64,000 bases of DNA from the NCBI GenBank assembly GCA_040756515.1, contig JBFLYW010000005.1:89474-153473 (forward strand), read 5' to 3'. The notes under the pieces are model-generated. The model did no database searches and had not been told where the DNA came from. It saw only the letters and a program-made list of their open reading frames with translations. Below are positions 51,583-60,399 of the stretch, piece after piece. The first letter of the stretch is position 1. The number at the start of each line of letters is the position of its first letter. Made by a program: the position numbers and the translations under genes. The DNA is from DSXH01 sp020724325 (GTDB lineage Bacteria; Bacteroidota; Ignavibacteria; Ignavibacteriales; Melioribacteraceae).

Positions 51583-51882
51583 ATGAAGATTGAATTTACC
51601 GAGCCGGCTTTAATTGAGCTGGACGACGCAATGGAGTATTATGAATTGGAAATAACCGGCCTGGGAAAAAGATTTTTTGAAGAAGTATTAGAGACTATAT
51701 CCCTTATTGTCCAATTCCCTCATTTGTGGACACAAAACTCAAAGCATACCAGGAGAGCAGTATTAAGAAGATTTCCTTACAATCTAATTTATTCGATTAA
51801 AGATAATAAGATATATATTATTGCTGTGGCTCATCAAAACAGAGTACCTGAATACTGGATAGACCGCCTGGAAAACTTATGA
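51583..51882 (+). CDS. RelE/ParE-family toxin
   Basis: A 99-residue protein of the RelE/ParE superfamily: MKIEFTEPALIELDDAMEYY, GLGKRFFEEVLETISLI, RRAVLRRFPYNLIYSI, and IYIIAVAHQNRVPEYW, the ParE-like end. It is intact. Whether it targets gyrase or ribosome-bound mRNA is not decided by these motifs. Confidence 0.87.
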   Translation: MKIEFTEPALIELDDAMEYYELEITGLGKRFFEEVLETISLIVQFPHLWTQNSKHTRRAVLRRFPYNLIYSIKDNKIYIIAVAHQNRVPEYWIDRLENL

Positions 51883-51962
51883 CATTAACGAAAGAGCTTA
51901 GTTAATTAACCTATGTATCTAAACTTCAAAATCTTCAAAAGTTCGTTGCTCTTAATTGTACG

Positions 51963-52820
51963 ATGCCTGACTTCACACTAAAAACATACCGCGAATTACT
52001 TTTTGCCTTAAAAGAAAAAAACTATGTGTTTGTTAAGTTTGAGGATTATGTCAAAAGCGGCAAGTTAGATTCCGGACAAGCCGGTATGACACGCCAAAGT
52101 CGGGCAGGAATTGCTATTATAAGACACGACGTTGACCGCAAACCTCTTAACTCACTCGAAATCGCAAAGCTCGAGCGCTCACTCGAAATAAAAGGAACAT
52201 ACTACTTCAGGATAGTGCCGGAAAGTTATGATCTGCAAATAATGGAAAAAATTTCTAAGATGGGTCACGAAATCGGCTACCACTACGAAGATGTTGATTT
52301 AGTTAATGTAGATTGTAGAATGAAGAATGTAGAATTGTATAAGAATAATAAAGATGGGTATAGGGATGTGCTTATTGATATGGCGTACGAGAGTTTTTGT
52401 AAGAATTTAGAAATGATGAGAAGGAATTGTGATATAAAGACAATCTGCATGCATGGCTCACCAAGTGCTAAATATGATAATAAAATTATCTGGGAAAAGC
52501 ATGATTATAAAAAATTGGGAATTTTAGGTGAGCCGTATCTTGATATTGATTGGAATGAGTTTGGTTATTTTACAGATACAGGCAGAAGATGGAACGGGAA
52601 TAATGTTAATGTCCGCGATAGAGTAAATGCTAAATACAATTTCAATCTTAAAACAACGCATCAGTTAATAAATAATTTATACAAGCTTCCTGATAAAATA
52701 ATGTTTACAATTCACCCGGAGCGGTGGCATAGTGGGATGCTTTTATGGGCAAGAGAACTGGTGTGGCAGAATATGAAGAATGTTGTGAAAAGAGTAGTGG
52801 CGAGGAGGAGGGGGGTGTAG
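51963..52820 (+). CDS. Polysaccharide deacetylase-like protein
   Basis: A 285-residue CE4-like protein: AIIRHDVDRKPLNSLEIAKL (metal Asp), TYYFRIVPESYD, MGHEIGYHYEDVD with His ligand, and TICMHGSPSAKYDNK. FTIHPERWHSGMLLWARELV forms the conserved end. About 18 residues near position 35-50 (52057-52110) are repeat-derived (SGQAGMTRQSRAG) at the same loop as in the relic at 51079. It is cytoplasmic by sequence. It probably deacetylates or remodels a sugar of this locus. Confidence 0.8.
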   Translation: MPDFTLKTYRELLFALKEKNYVFVKFEDYVKSGKLDSGQAGMTRQSRAGIAIIRHDVDRKPLNSLEIAKLERSLEIKGTYYFRIVPESYDLQIMEKISKMGHEIGYHYEDVDLVNVDCRMKNVELYKNNKDGYRDVLIDMAYESFCKNLEMMRRNCDIKTICMHGSPSAKYDNKIIWEKHDYKKLGILGEPYLDIDWNEFGYFTDTGRRWNGNNVNVRDRVNAKYNFNLKTTHQLINNLYKLPDKIMFTIHPERWHSGMLLWARELVWQNMKNVVKRVVARRRGV

Positions 52821-52847
52821 TTGTTGAATTGTGCACACGTGTGGATA

Positions 52848-53077
52848 GTTATCCGGAAAGTTTTGGGATAATGAAAGAAAGCTTCGATTATCAGTGCAAG
52901 TTTAGGTAACAATTAAAAATCATGACTGCAAAGCGGAATTCCTTCTAATATGGAATAATAGAATAGATTCGAAATGGTTTAATGGAATAAACTTCTTAAC
53001 AATAAACTTCATGTTAAGAATACCAAAGGAAGTGACCGCGAATATTCGCGAATGATCCGCGAAAATTAGCGGTTAAA
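52848..53077. repeat. 230-bp duplicated block (also 62212-62445), with DUF354 tail relic
   Basis: Nearly identical to 62212-62445. It begins with the last ~20 codons of a DUF354 gene (SYPESFGIMKESFDYQCKFR, stop at 52909), continues through a spacer with AATATGGAATAATAGAATAG, and ends in a CGCGAATA repeat (53035-53077). It marks copied endings of DUF354 genes. Confidence 0.88.
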
Positions 53078-53111
53078 AACAAGACCGCGAATAGACGCTG
53101 ATATATAAATT

Positions 53112-53576
53112 ATGACAGAGATAATCTTTAAAGAAGAATCTTACAAAATAATCGGCAGCTGCTTTGAAGTCTACAACGAATTAGGCCCGGGGTATCTTGA
53201 AGCCGTATATCAGGAAGCATTAAGTGTCGAATTTACGAAACAAAATATTCCGTTCGTCGCACAGGGAGAGATGAATGTTTTCTACAAAGGAATTGAGCTT
53301 AAGAAAAAATATTACCCTGATTTTCGATGTTTTGATATAATCATACTTGAGATAAAAGCAGAAGAAAATCTTTACTACACCCCTATACTACTATCCTCGC
53401 AGGATGAGAATAATAAACTTAAATGTAATAATCCATCAGATTTCTGGATGATGTCAACTTACGATTATGAGTTTGTATCGGCTATTCATCATGAAAATAT
53501 AAACGGCACACAATTCCATCCGGAAAAGAGCCAAGATGCCGGGTATGAGCTGCTGAAGAAGTTTGCGCAGCTATAA
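53112..53576 (+). pseudogene. GxxExxY::FemAB::HisH chimeric ORF
   Basis: A single open frame of 154 residues made of three pieces. These are GxxExxY residues 1-~93 (GPGYLEAVYQEALS, LEIKAEENL), a short FemAB piece (YTPILLSSQDENN), and the HisH C-terminus (FWMMSTYDYEFVSAIHHE to the end). It could be translated but contains no complete domain except most of the GxxExxY nuclease-like fold. It arose by recombination between the amplified blocks. It lies downstream of a CGCGAATA repeat like the intact copies. Confidence 0.85.
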
Positions 53577-53712
53577 TTTTCTTTTCATAGCCACGAATTA
53601 CAAGAATTTGCTATGGGAATTTCAATTAAATGGAACTGGATTGCTTTGTTAAGATAAATTTTCCATATTATTAATAAAAAATTTGTCATTAATTCTAAAC
53701 AATTCTCAAACT

Positions 53713-53946
53713 ATGAAGCTACAAATAATAGAAGACAGCAGAGGAAAAGCGACAGGTGTTTTTATTCCAATAAATGATTGGGAAAAACTTAAAAAACAAT
53801 ACAAGACTTTGAAAGAATTGGAATATGAAGGACCAACTAAAGAAGAACTTTTATTAGAATTGAAAGCAGCAGTTGCGGAATTAAAGTTAATAAAACAGGG
53901 CAGGTTAAAAGCTAGACCAGCATCTGAGTTACTAAATGAGTTATAG
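53713..53946 (+). CDS. Antitoxin of a RelE-type pair
   Basis: A 77-residue protein: LQIIEDSRGKATGVFIPIND is an N-terminal DNA-binding strand-type start, then acidic helices (EYEGPTKEELLLELKAAVAE). The ATG at 53713 gives a compact antitoxin; an upstream start at 53683 adds ten unlikely residues. It overlaps the toxin gene by 11 bases. Confidence 0.75.
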   Translation: MKLQIIEDSRGKATGVFIPINDWEKLKKQYKTLKELEYEGPTKEELLLELKAAVAELKLIKQGRLKARPASELLNEL

Positions 53947-54262
53947 GGTTTTATCAATCCCTCTTTTTGATAAGCAGGCGAAACGGCTTTCTAAAAAATA
54001 TAGGTCGTTAAGAAGTGATTTAGCTGTTCTATTCAAAAGTCTTGAAAAACAACCTAAACAAGGCAAAGCTCTCGGTAATAATTTTTACAAAATTCGGTTG
54101 TACATTTCTAGTAAAGGGAAGGGGAAATCAGGAGGAGCTCGGATTATTACTTATGTGAAAATTATCTCAGCATCAGTTTATTTAATTTCCATTTATGATA
54201 AGTCTGAGAAAGTAACCATTACTGATAAAGAGTTAGAACAAATTTTTAAAATCATACCTTAA
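53936..54262 (+). CDS. RelE/HigB-like toxin
   Basis: A 108-residue protein: VLSIPLFDKQAKRLSKKYRS is the opening helix of RelE-type toxins, followed by FYKIRLYISSKGKGKSGGAR and ITYVKIISASVYLISIYDKS. The K/R-rich loop and the last helix fit RelE-superfamily mRNA interferases of the type with a KGKGKSGG loop. It is coupled to the antitoxin gene. Confidence 0.8.
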   Translation: MSYRVLSIPLFDKQAKRLSKKYRSLRSDLAVLFKSLEKQPKQGKALGNNFYKIRLYISSKGKGKSGGARIITYVKIISASVYLISIYDKSEKVTITDKELEQIFKIIP

Positions 54263-54365
54263 GGAACTCTTCCTATATTTTTTACTCTTGATAATTTTAA
54301 TTGATATTATGGTCGTTATCACCAAAGTGCAATGATAATGAGTGATGGCAAGTCAGCGAAAAGAC

Positions 54366-54411
54366 ATTAACCGCGAATATTCGCGGAAAATCAGAGTAAA
54401 TTAGCGGTAAA
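54366..54411. repeat. CGCGAATA-family repeat
   Basis: TTAACCGCGAATATTCGCGG followed by TTAGCGGTAAAATT, directly before the FemAB::HisH relic at 54418. Confidence 0.88.
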
Positions 54412-54417
54412 ATTACC

Positions 54418-54741
54418 ATGCTCTTACACAATCTCACAATAGAACAGCTAAAGCAGTTAGACGAATTCGTTTCCACTCAGCTATCAGGTAATTACTTTCA
54501 GTCATCATCCATATATCATTTGAATTTAATAATTCCTAACTACTCACCCATCCTACTAACTTCACAAGATGAGAATAATAAACTTAAATGTAATAATCCA
54601 TCAGATTTCTGGATGATGTCAACTTACGATTATGAGTTTGTATCGGCTATTCATCATGAAAATATAAACGGCACACAATTCCATCCGGAAAAGAGCCAAG
54701 ATGCGGGGTATGAGCTGCTGAAGAAGTTTGCGGAGTTGTAA
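54418..54741 (+). pseudogene. FemAB::HisH chimeric relic, copy 3
   Basis: An open frame of 107 residues: FemAB N-terminus (TIEQLKQLDEFVSTQLSGNY, PNYSPILLTSQDENN) joined to the HisH C-terminus (NNPSDFWMMSTYDYEF to LLKKFAEL). The junction is the same as in the relics at 49271 and 53112, but here the frame is uninterrupted. It lacks both catalytic parts. Confidence 0.9.
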
Positions 54742-54862
54742 GTGCATAGCGCAAGATGCAGAGCATTAACAATCAGAGGTTAGAGAACTTGGTCAGTGTA
54801 AAATAATCGGTTATCTTAAGTCAGCCATAAGAAGCAATTATAAAGTATCAAGGAAGAGAAGA

Positions 54863-55186
54863 ATGAATGATATTCTTGCAAACATTATCACCAAAAATAA
54901 ATGCACTGTTAGATTGACTTACGAACGATGGTCTCATATTGTTGAGTCTCATGATTATATGGCAGGTAATCTTAATTTGGTGATTGATACTATAGAGGAA
55001 CCTGATTATATTGTTAAAGGAAATATGGATGCGTTAATTGCTGTAAAGCATTTTAAAAAAACAAATATATCTGAGAAATATTCAGCAGCGGTTTATAAAG
55101 AAGGTGATGATAATTTTGTTATTACGGCTTTTCTTACCTCTGATAAGGAACGAATAATTAAAAAAGGTGTATTATGGCAGAAGTAA
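54863..55186 (+). CDS. PBECR/BECR-fold nuclease-like toxin
   Basis: A 107-residue protein: CTVRLTYERWSHIVESHDYM, LVIDTIEEPDYIVKG, and KYSAAVYKEGDDNFVITAFL. The His-rich helix and the D..I..P..I pattern resemble phage Barnase-EndoU-ColicinE5/D-RelE (PBECR) RNase-like domains found in small TA modules. It overlaps a DUF2283 gene by 13 bases, the usual partner. Confidence 0.75.
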   Translation: MNDILANIITKNKCTVRLTYERWSHIVESHDYMAGNLNLVIDTIEEPDYIVKGNMDALIAVKHFKKTNISEKYSAAVYKEGDDNFVITAFLTSDKERIIKKGVLWQK

Positions 55187-55401
55187 CAGAATTTTTAAAG
55201 TCTGTACCATATTTAACAAAGATGCCAACAAACTCTATGTGGGTGGATTATGATAACGAAGCCGATGTTTTGTATATTAGCTTTCGTAAACCTCAGCATG
55301 CAGACGACAGCAAAATGAATGATGATACCATTTATCATTATTCAGGTAATGAATTGGTTGGAATCACAATTCTTAATGCAAAAAAGTTAAGCCATAGTTA
55401 A
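55174..55401 (+). CDS. DUF2283 protein, probable antitoxin
   Basis: A 75-residue protein with MWVDYDNEADVLYISFRKPQ, the DUF2283 signature (Y....D.lYi.f), and GNELVGITILNAKK. It is coupled to the BECR-fold protein by a 13-base overlap. In such pairs it probably neutralises the RNase-like partner. Confidence 0.8.
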   Translation: MAEVTEFLKSVPYLTKMPTNSMWVDYDNEADVLYISFRKPQHADDSKMNDDTIYHYSGNELVGITILNAKKLSHS

Positions 55402-55581
55402 CAGTGAGCTAAAGTTCAAAAATAGATTCATATTCACCTGAGTGTTATAAAACTTTAAAAACAGTTTCTAATCCTAATGTCGCAATGAATACTCGACAAT
55501 ACTCTCAGCTAAAAGCAAACAGAAATATTTAGTTATACCCATATACCTTGCATTAGCAAATTTCCAGTTAAAACTATTTTA

Positions 55582-55625
55582 TTCCGCGAATTTTCGCGAA
55601 TGATCCGCGAAAATTAACGGTTAAA
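55582..55625. repeat. CGCGAATA-family repeat
   Basis: TTCCGCGAATTTTCGCGAAT followed by GATCCGCGAAAATTAACGG, upstream of the second GxxExxY gene. Confidence 0.88.
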
Positions 55626-55659
55626 AACAAGACCGCGAATAGACGCTGATATATAAATT

Positions 55660-56073
55660 ATGACAGAGATAATCTTTAAAGAAGAATCTTACAAAATAAT
55701 CGGCAGCTGCTTTGAAGTCTACAACGAATTAGGCCCGGGGTATCTTGAAGCCGTATATCAGGAAGCATTAAGCATAGAATTTACGAAACAAAATATTCCG
55801 TTCGTTGCTCAGGGAGAGATGAATGTTTTCTACAAAGGAATTGAGCTTAAGAAAAAATATTACCCTGATTTTCGATGTTTCGATATAATCATACTTGAGA
55901 TAAAAGCAGAAGAAAATCTTTCCCGTGTGGATGAATCACAATTACTAAACTACTTAAAAGGAACTAAAATGCCACTTGGCTTATTAGTAAATTTTGGTTC
56001 GGATAAATTACAGTATAAACGTTTTGCTAATACAATGAGAAAGTCCGCGAATATTCGCGGAAAATCAGCGTAA
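55660..56073 (+). CDS. GxxExxY protein, second intact copy
   Basis: A 137-residue protein nearly identical to that at 48839: GPGYLEAVYQEAL motif, PDFRCFDIIILEIKAEE acidic/ExK site, and the repeat-encoded C-terminus SANIRGKSA. It is flanked by palindromic repeats on both sides and followed by the intact FemAB gene. The upstream and downstream DNA is also shared with the first copy, so the whole block was duplicated. Confidence 0.87.
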   Translation: MTEIIFKEESYKIIGSCFEVYNELGPGYLEAVYQEALSIEFTKQNIPFVAQGEMNVFYKGIELKKKYYPDFRCFDIIILEIKAEENLSRVDESQLLNYLKGTKMPLGLLVNFGSDKLQYKRFANTMRKSANIRGKSA

Positions 56074-56087
56074 ATTAGCGGAAAAAT
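56043..56087. repeat. CGCGAATA-family repeat overlapping the GxxExxY 3' end
   Basis: CCGCGAATATTCGCGG palindrome followed by TTAGCGGAAAAATT, same position relative to the gene as 49223-49262. Confidence 0.88.
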
Positions 56088-56091
56088 TACC

Positions 56092-57090
56092 ATGCACTTA
56101 CACAATCCCACAATAGAACAACTAAAGCAGTTAGACGAATTCGTTTCCACTCAGCCATCAGGTAATTACTTCCAGTCATCATCCATATATCATTTGTATT
56201 CAATCATTCCTAACTACTCACCCATCCTACTAACTTCACAAGATGAGAATAATAATCTTACAGGTATTCTCTTAGCAGTTGTTCAGAGAGAAACTGGTAA
56301 AATTAAAGGTAGGTTATCTTCCCGCTGTGTTGTAGCCGGAGGTCCTTTGGTTAAAGATAATGATCTATTGATTGCAGAGAAACTAATCAATAAGCTTATT
56401 CACGAAGTAAAAAATAAATCTATTTATATCGAGTTTAGAAATTTATTTATTGGAGATTATTTCAACCAAATTTTTATTGATAATAATTTTAAAGAAATTG
56501 AGTATTATAATTTTGTTGTGCCAATTGTAAATCTTGAAGAAAATAAAAAGAAGCTGAGTGCGAGTAAAAGAAGACAGATAAATAAAGGATTTAAGAACGG
56601 CGCCAGAATAATTGAACCAGAAAAAATAGATCATATCAGAGAGTTTTATAAAATTTTAGCCGAAATGTATACAACAAAAGTTAAGAAGCCGCTTCCTCCT
56701 TATGATTTTTTTGAAAAGTTTTACAAGGATAAAGCAACCGGCAAATATTTTCTCGTGGAGTATAAAGGCAAAATAATAGGCGGGATAATGTGCCCCATTT
56801 TTAATGACACAATTTATGAGTGGTATGAATGCGGTCTTGATAAAGAGTATAAAGATGTTTATCCAAGCGTATTGGCAACATGGGCAGCAATTGAATACGC
56901 TGCAAACAATGAGCTAAAATATTTCGATTTTATGGGTGCCGGAAGCGCTGATGAAGATTATGGTGTAAGAGAGTTTAAGTCAAAATTTGGCGGCGAGCAA
57001 ATTACGTATAAAAGATATATTAAAATTAATAACAAGTTTCTTTATAGTATTGGGAAAGCCGGACTTAAAGTATTAAGCTTAATCAAATAG
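56092..57090 (+). CDS. FemAB/GNAT-like aminoacyl or acyltransferase, intact
   Basis: A 332-residue protein with two GNAT-like halves: PSGNYFQSSSIYHLYSIIPN and RCVVAGGPLVKDND in the first, and KLSASKRRQINKGFKNGARI, GKYFLVEYKGKIIGGIMCPI and KYFDFMGAGSADEDYGVREF in the second. This matches lipid II:glycine glycyltransferase (FemAB-like) proteins found in polysaccharide loci, which attach amino acids or acyl groups to amino sugars. It is the source of the N-terminal pieces in the three relics. A C-terminal fragment of another copy lies at 59771. Confidence 0.85.
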   Translation: MHLHNPTIEQLKQLDEFVSTQPSGNYFQSSSIYHLYSIIPNYSPILLTSQDENNNLTGILLAVVQRETGKIKGRLSSRCVVAGGPLVKDNDLLIAEKLINKLIHEVKNKSIYIEFRNLFIGDYFNQIFIDNNFKEIEYYNFVVPIVNLEENKKKLSASKRRQINKGFKNGARIIEPEKIDHIREFYKILAEMYTTKVKKPLPPYDFFEKFYKDKATGKYFLVEYKGKIIGGIMCPIFNDTIYEWYECGLDKEYKDVYPSVLATWAAIEYAANNELKYFDFMGAGSADEDYGVREFKSKFGGEQITYKRYIKINNKFLYSIGKAGLKVLSLIK

Positions 57091-57147
57091 AGTATCAGCG
57101 AAAAACAGAGAACAATTGGCGTAAATTAAGATTATGTATTTGTGAAT

Positions 57148-57175
57148 AGGGACAATAAACTATATTTTTGTCCCT
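57148..57175. promoter_or_regulatory. Inverted repeat upstream of the DUF4143 ATPase
   Basis: AGGGACAA (57148-57155) pairs with TTGTCCCT (57168-57175), a perfect 8-bp stem with a 12-base loop ending 16 bases before the ATG. It could be an operator or a 5' hairpin. Function inferred from position only. Confidence 0.55.
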
Positions 57176-57191
57176 TTCAAAAGGGATAAAG

Positions 57192-58487
57192 ATGAAAGAT
57201 ATTATAAAAAAGATTATTGTTGATTTTATTGAACGAAAACTTCCTGAAGTTAAAAAAAGAGAAATTGATATACCATTAAATTCCGGTAAGGTAGTTTCAA
57301 TTGTTGGCGCCAGAAGAGTTGGAAAAACTTTTCTTTTGTATTGGTTAGTTCAAAAGCTGCGCAGTGAAATTCCCGCAGACCGCATTGTATATTTTAATTT
57401 TGAAGATGACCGCTTATTCCCTGCATCTCTACAAACTATGGATACATTTTTGCAAGCTTATTATGAGTTGTATCCCGATAATAAATCTAACAAGGTCTAT
57501 TTCTTTTTCGATGAAGTTCAGGAAATAGAGAAGTGGGAGTTGTTTATCCGTCGTTTATATGATAATGAGGATTGCTGTATCTTCATAACCGGTTCTTCTT
57601 CCAAATTATTAATAAAAGAAGTGAGTACAGCTTTAAGGGGAAGGAGTATTAGTTATGAATTGTTTCCATTGAGTTTCAGGGAATATCTTGCCTTCAAAGA
57701 AATTGATATTAACCTGCATTCATCAAAATCATTGACAAAGATTGTAAACTCATTTAGCAGTTATATGACGTCAACAGCTTTCCCAGAACTTATAGATATA
57801 GAAGAAAATCTGAAAAGAAAATCCTTAAATGAATATCTTGACCTTATAATTTATAAAGATATTGTAGAAAAATATGGGGTTTCGAATATTTATTTAATGA
57901 AGTATCTGATCAGATTTTTGTTCAGCAACAGTGGTAATCTTATTTCTATAAATAAAGTTTACAATGAAATGAAATCCTTAGGTTTAAATATCTCGAGAAA
58001 TTCAATCTACGAGTATATTTCATATCTTGAAGATTCATATACAATTTTTAGTCTAAGGTTATTCACAAGAAATCTAAGGGAACAGCAGAGAAATCCGAAT
58101 AAATACTTTGCACTGGATACTGGTCTAAGGATGGCAATGACAATCTCAGAAGATAAAGGTAAGCTGCTTGAATCAGTAGTATATTTGCATCTCAGAAGAA
58201 ATACAGATCAAATATATTATTATTTATCGGGGCAGGAAGTAGATTTTATTTTAGAAAATGATCGCCGCCGGATTGATGTGCTTATAAACGTTTGCTATGA
58301 CCTCAAATCTCCCGGAACTAAAAAGAGAGAAATGAATTCGTTGTTGAATGCGATGAAAGATACAGACAATAAATTATCTTTTCTGCTTACTTCCGATGAA
58401 GAAGGAGAAGAAGTAATTGAAGGCAGAACGATAAAAATTAAGCCTGTTTGGAAATGGATTTTATCTGAAGAGTATCATTCACAATAA
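57192..58487 (+). CDS. AAA ATPase with DUF4143 domain
   Basis: A 431-residue protein: Walker A VSIVGARRVGKTFLLYWLVQ, Walker B VYFFFDEVQEIEKWE, sensor FITGSSSKLL, and ALRGRSISYELFPLSFREYL. The C-terminal DUF4143 part has YFALDTGLRMAM and YYYLSGQEVDFILEN, a PD-(D/E)XK-like pattern. The family is widespread and often linked to mobile or toxin-like loci; the function is unsettled. The ATG at 57192 with the AAAGGGAT site is preferred over the TTG at 57168 inside the hairpin. Confidence 0.87.
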   Translation: MKDIIKKIIVDFIERKLPEVKKREIDIPLNSGKVVSIVGARRVGKTFLLYWLVQKLRSEIPADRIVYFNFEDDRLFPASLQTMDTFLQAYYELYPDNKSNKVYFFFDEVQEIEKWELFIRRLYDNEDCCIFITGSSSKLLIKEVSTALRGRSISYELFPLSFREYLAFKEIDINLHSSKSLTKIVNSFSSYMTSTAFPELIDIEENLKRKSLNEYLDLIIYKDIVEKYGVSNIYLMKYLIRFLFSNSGNLISINKVYNEMKSLGLNISRNSIYEYISYLEDSYTIFSLRLFTRNLREQQRNPNKYFALDTGLRMAMTISEDKGKLLESVVYLHLRRNTDQIYYYLSGQEVDFILENDRRRIDVLINVCYDLKSPGTKKREMNSLLNAMKDTDNKLSFLLTSDEEGEEVIEGRTIKIKPVWKWILSEEYHSQ

Positions 58488-58578
58488 TAGCGAATTTTTG
58501 GTAATATACATCTGCTGAAGCCTCTCCGGCTTATCAGCGGGTTCATTTATAATCGGAATTTGGTCAGCAGTGAAAAAA

Positions 58579-58620
58579 TAACCGCGAATTTTCGCGGATA
58601 ATTCGTGTGAATTAGCGGTA
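58579..58620. repeat. CGCGAATA-family repeat
   Basis: TAACCGCGAATTTTCGCGG followed by GAATTAGCGGTAAAA, before the DUF354 gene. The spacer before it (58500-58560) also contains a GC-rich CTCCGGCTTATCAGCGGG word. Confidence 0.85.
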
Positions 58621-58635
58621 AAATATTTTGTATAA

Positions 58636-59718
58636 ATGAAAATTTTGATTGATATCGGGCATCCGGCACATATCCACTATTTCAAAAATCTTGCTAAGTT
58701 CTTAATATCTAAAGGGAATGAGATCTTATTTACAACCCGTGATAAAGAAATTACTCTTCAACTTCTTGAACACTATAATTTTACTTATATAAACTTTGGA
58801 AAACCATTTAAAGGAACTGTCGGGAAGATAAAAGGTTTAGGAATTTTTAATTGTAAACTTTTTAGTACCGCTCGAAAATTCAAACCTGATATTTTTTTAA
58901 GTGCCGGTTCAATCTATGCCGCACAGATTGCATGGCTTTTCAGGAAACCTCACATTACAATAGAAGATACTTACAATATGGAACAGGTAAGACTATATCT
59001 TCCGTTCACAAAAGCAGTATTAACCGGCGATTATGAACATCCATCAATGGGGAAAAATGAAATTAAATACTCTGGCTACCAAGAATTAGCTTATCTTCAT
59101 CCTAATTACTTTACACCAGACAAATCTATTATTAACGAATTAGATGTTAAACACAATGAAAAGTATGTAATACTAAGATTTGTTTCCTGGGAAGCTACGC
59201 ACGATAAAGGGCATAAAGGAATTACAACTGAAAATAAAATAAAAGCAGTCAGAGAATTTGAAAAGTATGCTAGAGTATTTATTTCATCAGAAAATTCTCT
59301 TCCTAAAGAATTAGAAAAATACAGGATACAAATCCCACCCTATAAAATGCATAATACTTTGGCTTTTGCTTATCTTCTCCTTGGGGAGAGTTCTACGATG
59401 GCTTCTGAATGTTCAATTTTAGGAACTCCTTCGATATACCTAGATGATAAAAGCAGGTATTATACTTTTAATGAAGAAAAAAAATATGGTTTGGTTTTTA
59501 ATTACTCGGAATCACTTAAAGATCAGGAAAGAGCAATTCAGAAAGGGATTGAGATATTAAAGGCAGAGGGTGTAAAAGAAGAATGGCAACGCCGCAGACA
59601 AAAAATGCTTGCAGATAAAATAGATGTTACGGCATTCCTTGTTTGGTTTCTAGAAAATTACCCGGAGAGTTTTAGGATAATGAAGGAGGAGCCGGAATAC
59701 CAATATAACTTCAAGTAG
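58636..59718 (+). CDS. DUF354 glycosyltransferase-like protein
   Basis: A 360-residue GT-B-like protein: MKILIDIGHPAHIHYFKNLA, ILFTTRDKEITLQLL, and ILRFVSWEATHDKGHKGI. LLLGESSTMASECSILGTPS and the end NYPESFRIMKEEPEYQYNFK are the DUF354 hallmarks, structurally akin to MurG/UDP-GlcNAc 2-epimerase-type enzymes. Its role is probably sugar transfer for the surface polymer. It is intact, whereas a deleted copy (60400-61246) and two tail fragments (52848, 62140) are dead. Confidence 0.85.
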   Translation: MKILIDIGHPAHIHYFKNLAKFLISKGNEILFTTRDKEITLQLLEHYNFTYINFGKPFKGTVGKIKGLGIFNCKLFSTARKFKPDIFLSAGSIYAAQIAWLFRKPHITIEDTYNMEQVRLYLPFTKAVLTGDYEHPSMGKNEIKYSGYQELAYLHPNYFTPDKSIINELDVKHNEKYVILRFVSWEATHDKGHKGITTENKIKAVREFEKYARVFISSENSLPKELEKYRIQIPPYKMHNTLAFAYLLLGESSTMASECSILGTPSIYLDDKSRYYTFNEEKKYGLVFNYSESLKDQERAIQKGIEILKAEGVKEEWQRRRQKMLADKIDVTAFLVWFLENYPESFRIMKEEPEYQYNFK

Positions 59719-59770
59719 TGAGTATTGAGACGAGCGCCCTTATACCAACCCGCCAAGTCGGGAGGAGTAA

Positions 59771-59890
59771 ATTACATATAAAAGATTTCTTAAAATAAAT
59801 AATAAACTTCTTTATAATATCGGGGAGATGGGAATTAAATTGCAGAAGCTAAGAAATAGAACACTAATCACGAATTTGAATTTGCGTTAG
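59771..59890 (+). pseudogene. FemAB C-terminal relic
   Basis: ITYKRFLKINNKLLYNIGEM matches the end of the intact FemAB protein (ITYKRYIKINNKFLYSIGKA). The frame runs to a TAG at 59888-59890 with an extended tail. No other part of the gene remains; a GC-rich repeat word precedes it. Confidence 0.82.
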
Positions 59891-59969
59891 ACGTCTTAGA
59901 ACCCTCCTTTCTTTGTCTTTAAAGTTAGGCTTTATTATATTTTCCTGTAACAAATATGAGTTGAAGATT

Positions 59970-60218
59970 ATGAAAAATAAAAATGCTTTGGATTATAGAG
60001 GAACTCAACTCCCTTTATATGTTGAAAAAGATGAAGATGATTTTTACGTAGTCGAATGTCCAATATTTGAAGGATGTTATACACAAGGAAAGACTCTTGA
60101 TGAGTCATTAAAAAACATACGTGAAGTAATTGAATTAATACTAGAAGAAAAGGAAAACCGTAAAATTTTGCGATCATATAAGCCACGTGAATTTAGTCTT
60201 CATACAATTACATTGTAG
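59970..60218 (+). CDS. HicB-family antitoxin-like protein, orphan
   Basis: An 82-residue protein: LPLYVEKDEDDFYVVECPIF, EGCYTQGKTLDESLKNIREV and IELILEE form the partial RNase H fold of HicB. There is no C-terminal DNA-binding domain and no HicA gene next to it. The ATG at 59970 is preferred; upstream codons back to 59913 read as spacer. It is either a solitary HicB-like regulator or the remnant of a pair. Confidence 0.78.
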   Translation: MKNKNALDYRGTQLPLYVEKDEDDFYVVECPIFEGCYTQGKTLDESLKNIREVIELILEEKENRKILRSYKPREFSLHTITL

Positions 60219-60399
60219 TTATGGTACACCTGCCTGTTCTTAAAGGAAATGAAATTATTTCAGCGTTATCTATTTAGCTTTCATTAGTCACTTCAGTTAA
60301 GCTTAGAGACTAAGTTAATCGCGAATTTGCACAAATAAAATCCGCGGCTCTTCTCCAAATAATCTTTGCAAATTAGCAGTTTATTAGCAGTGTTATTTT

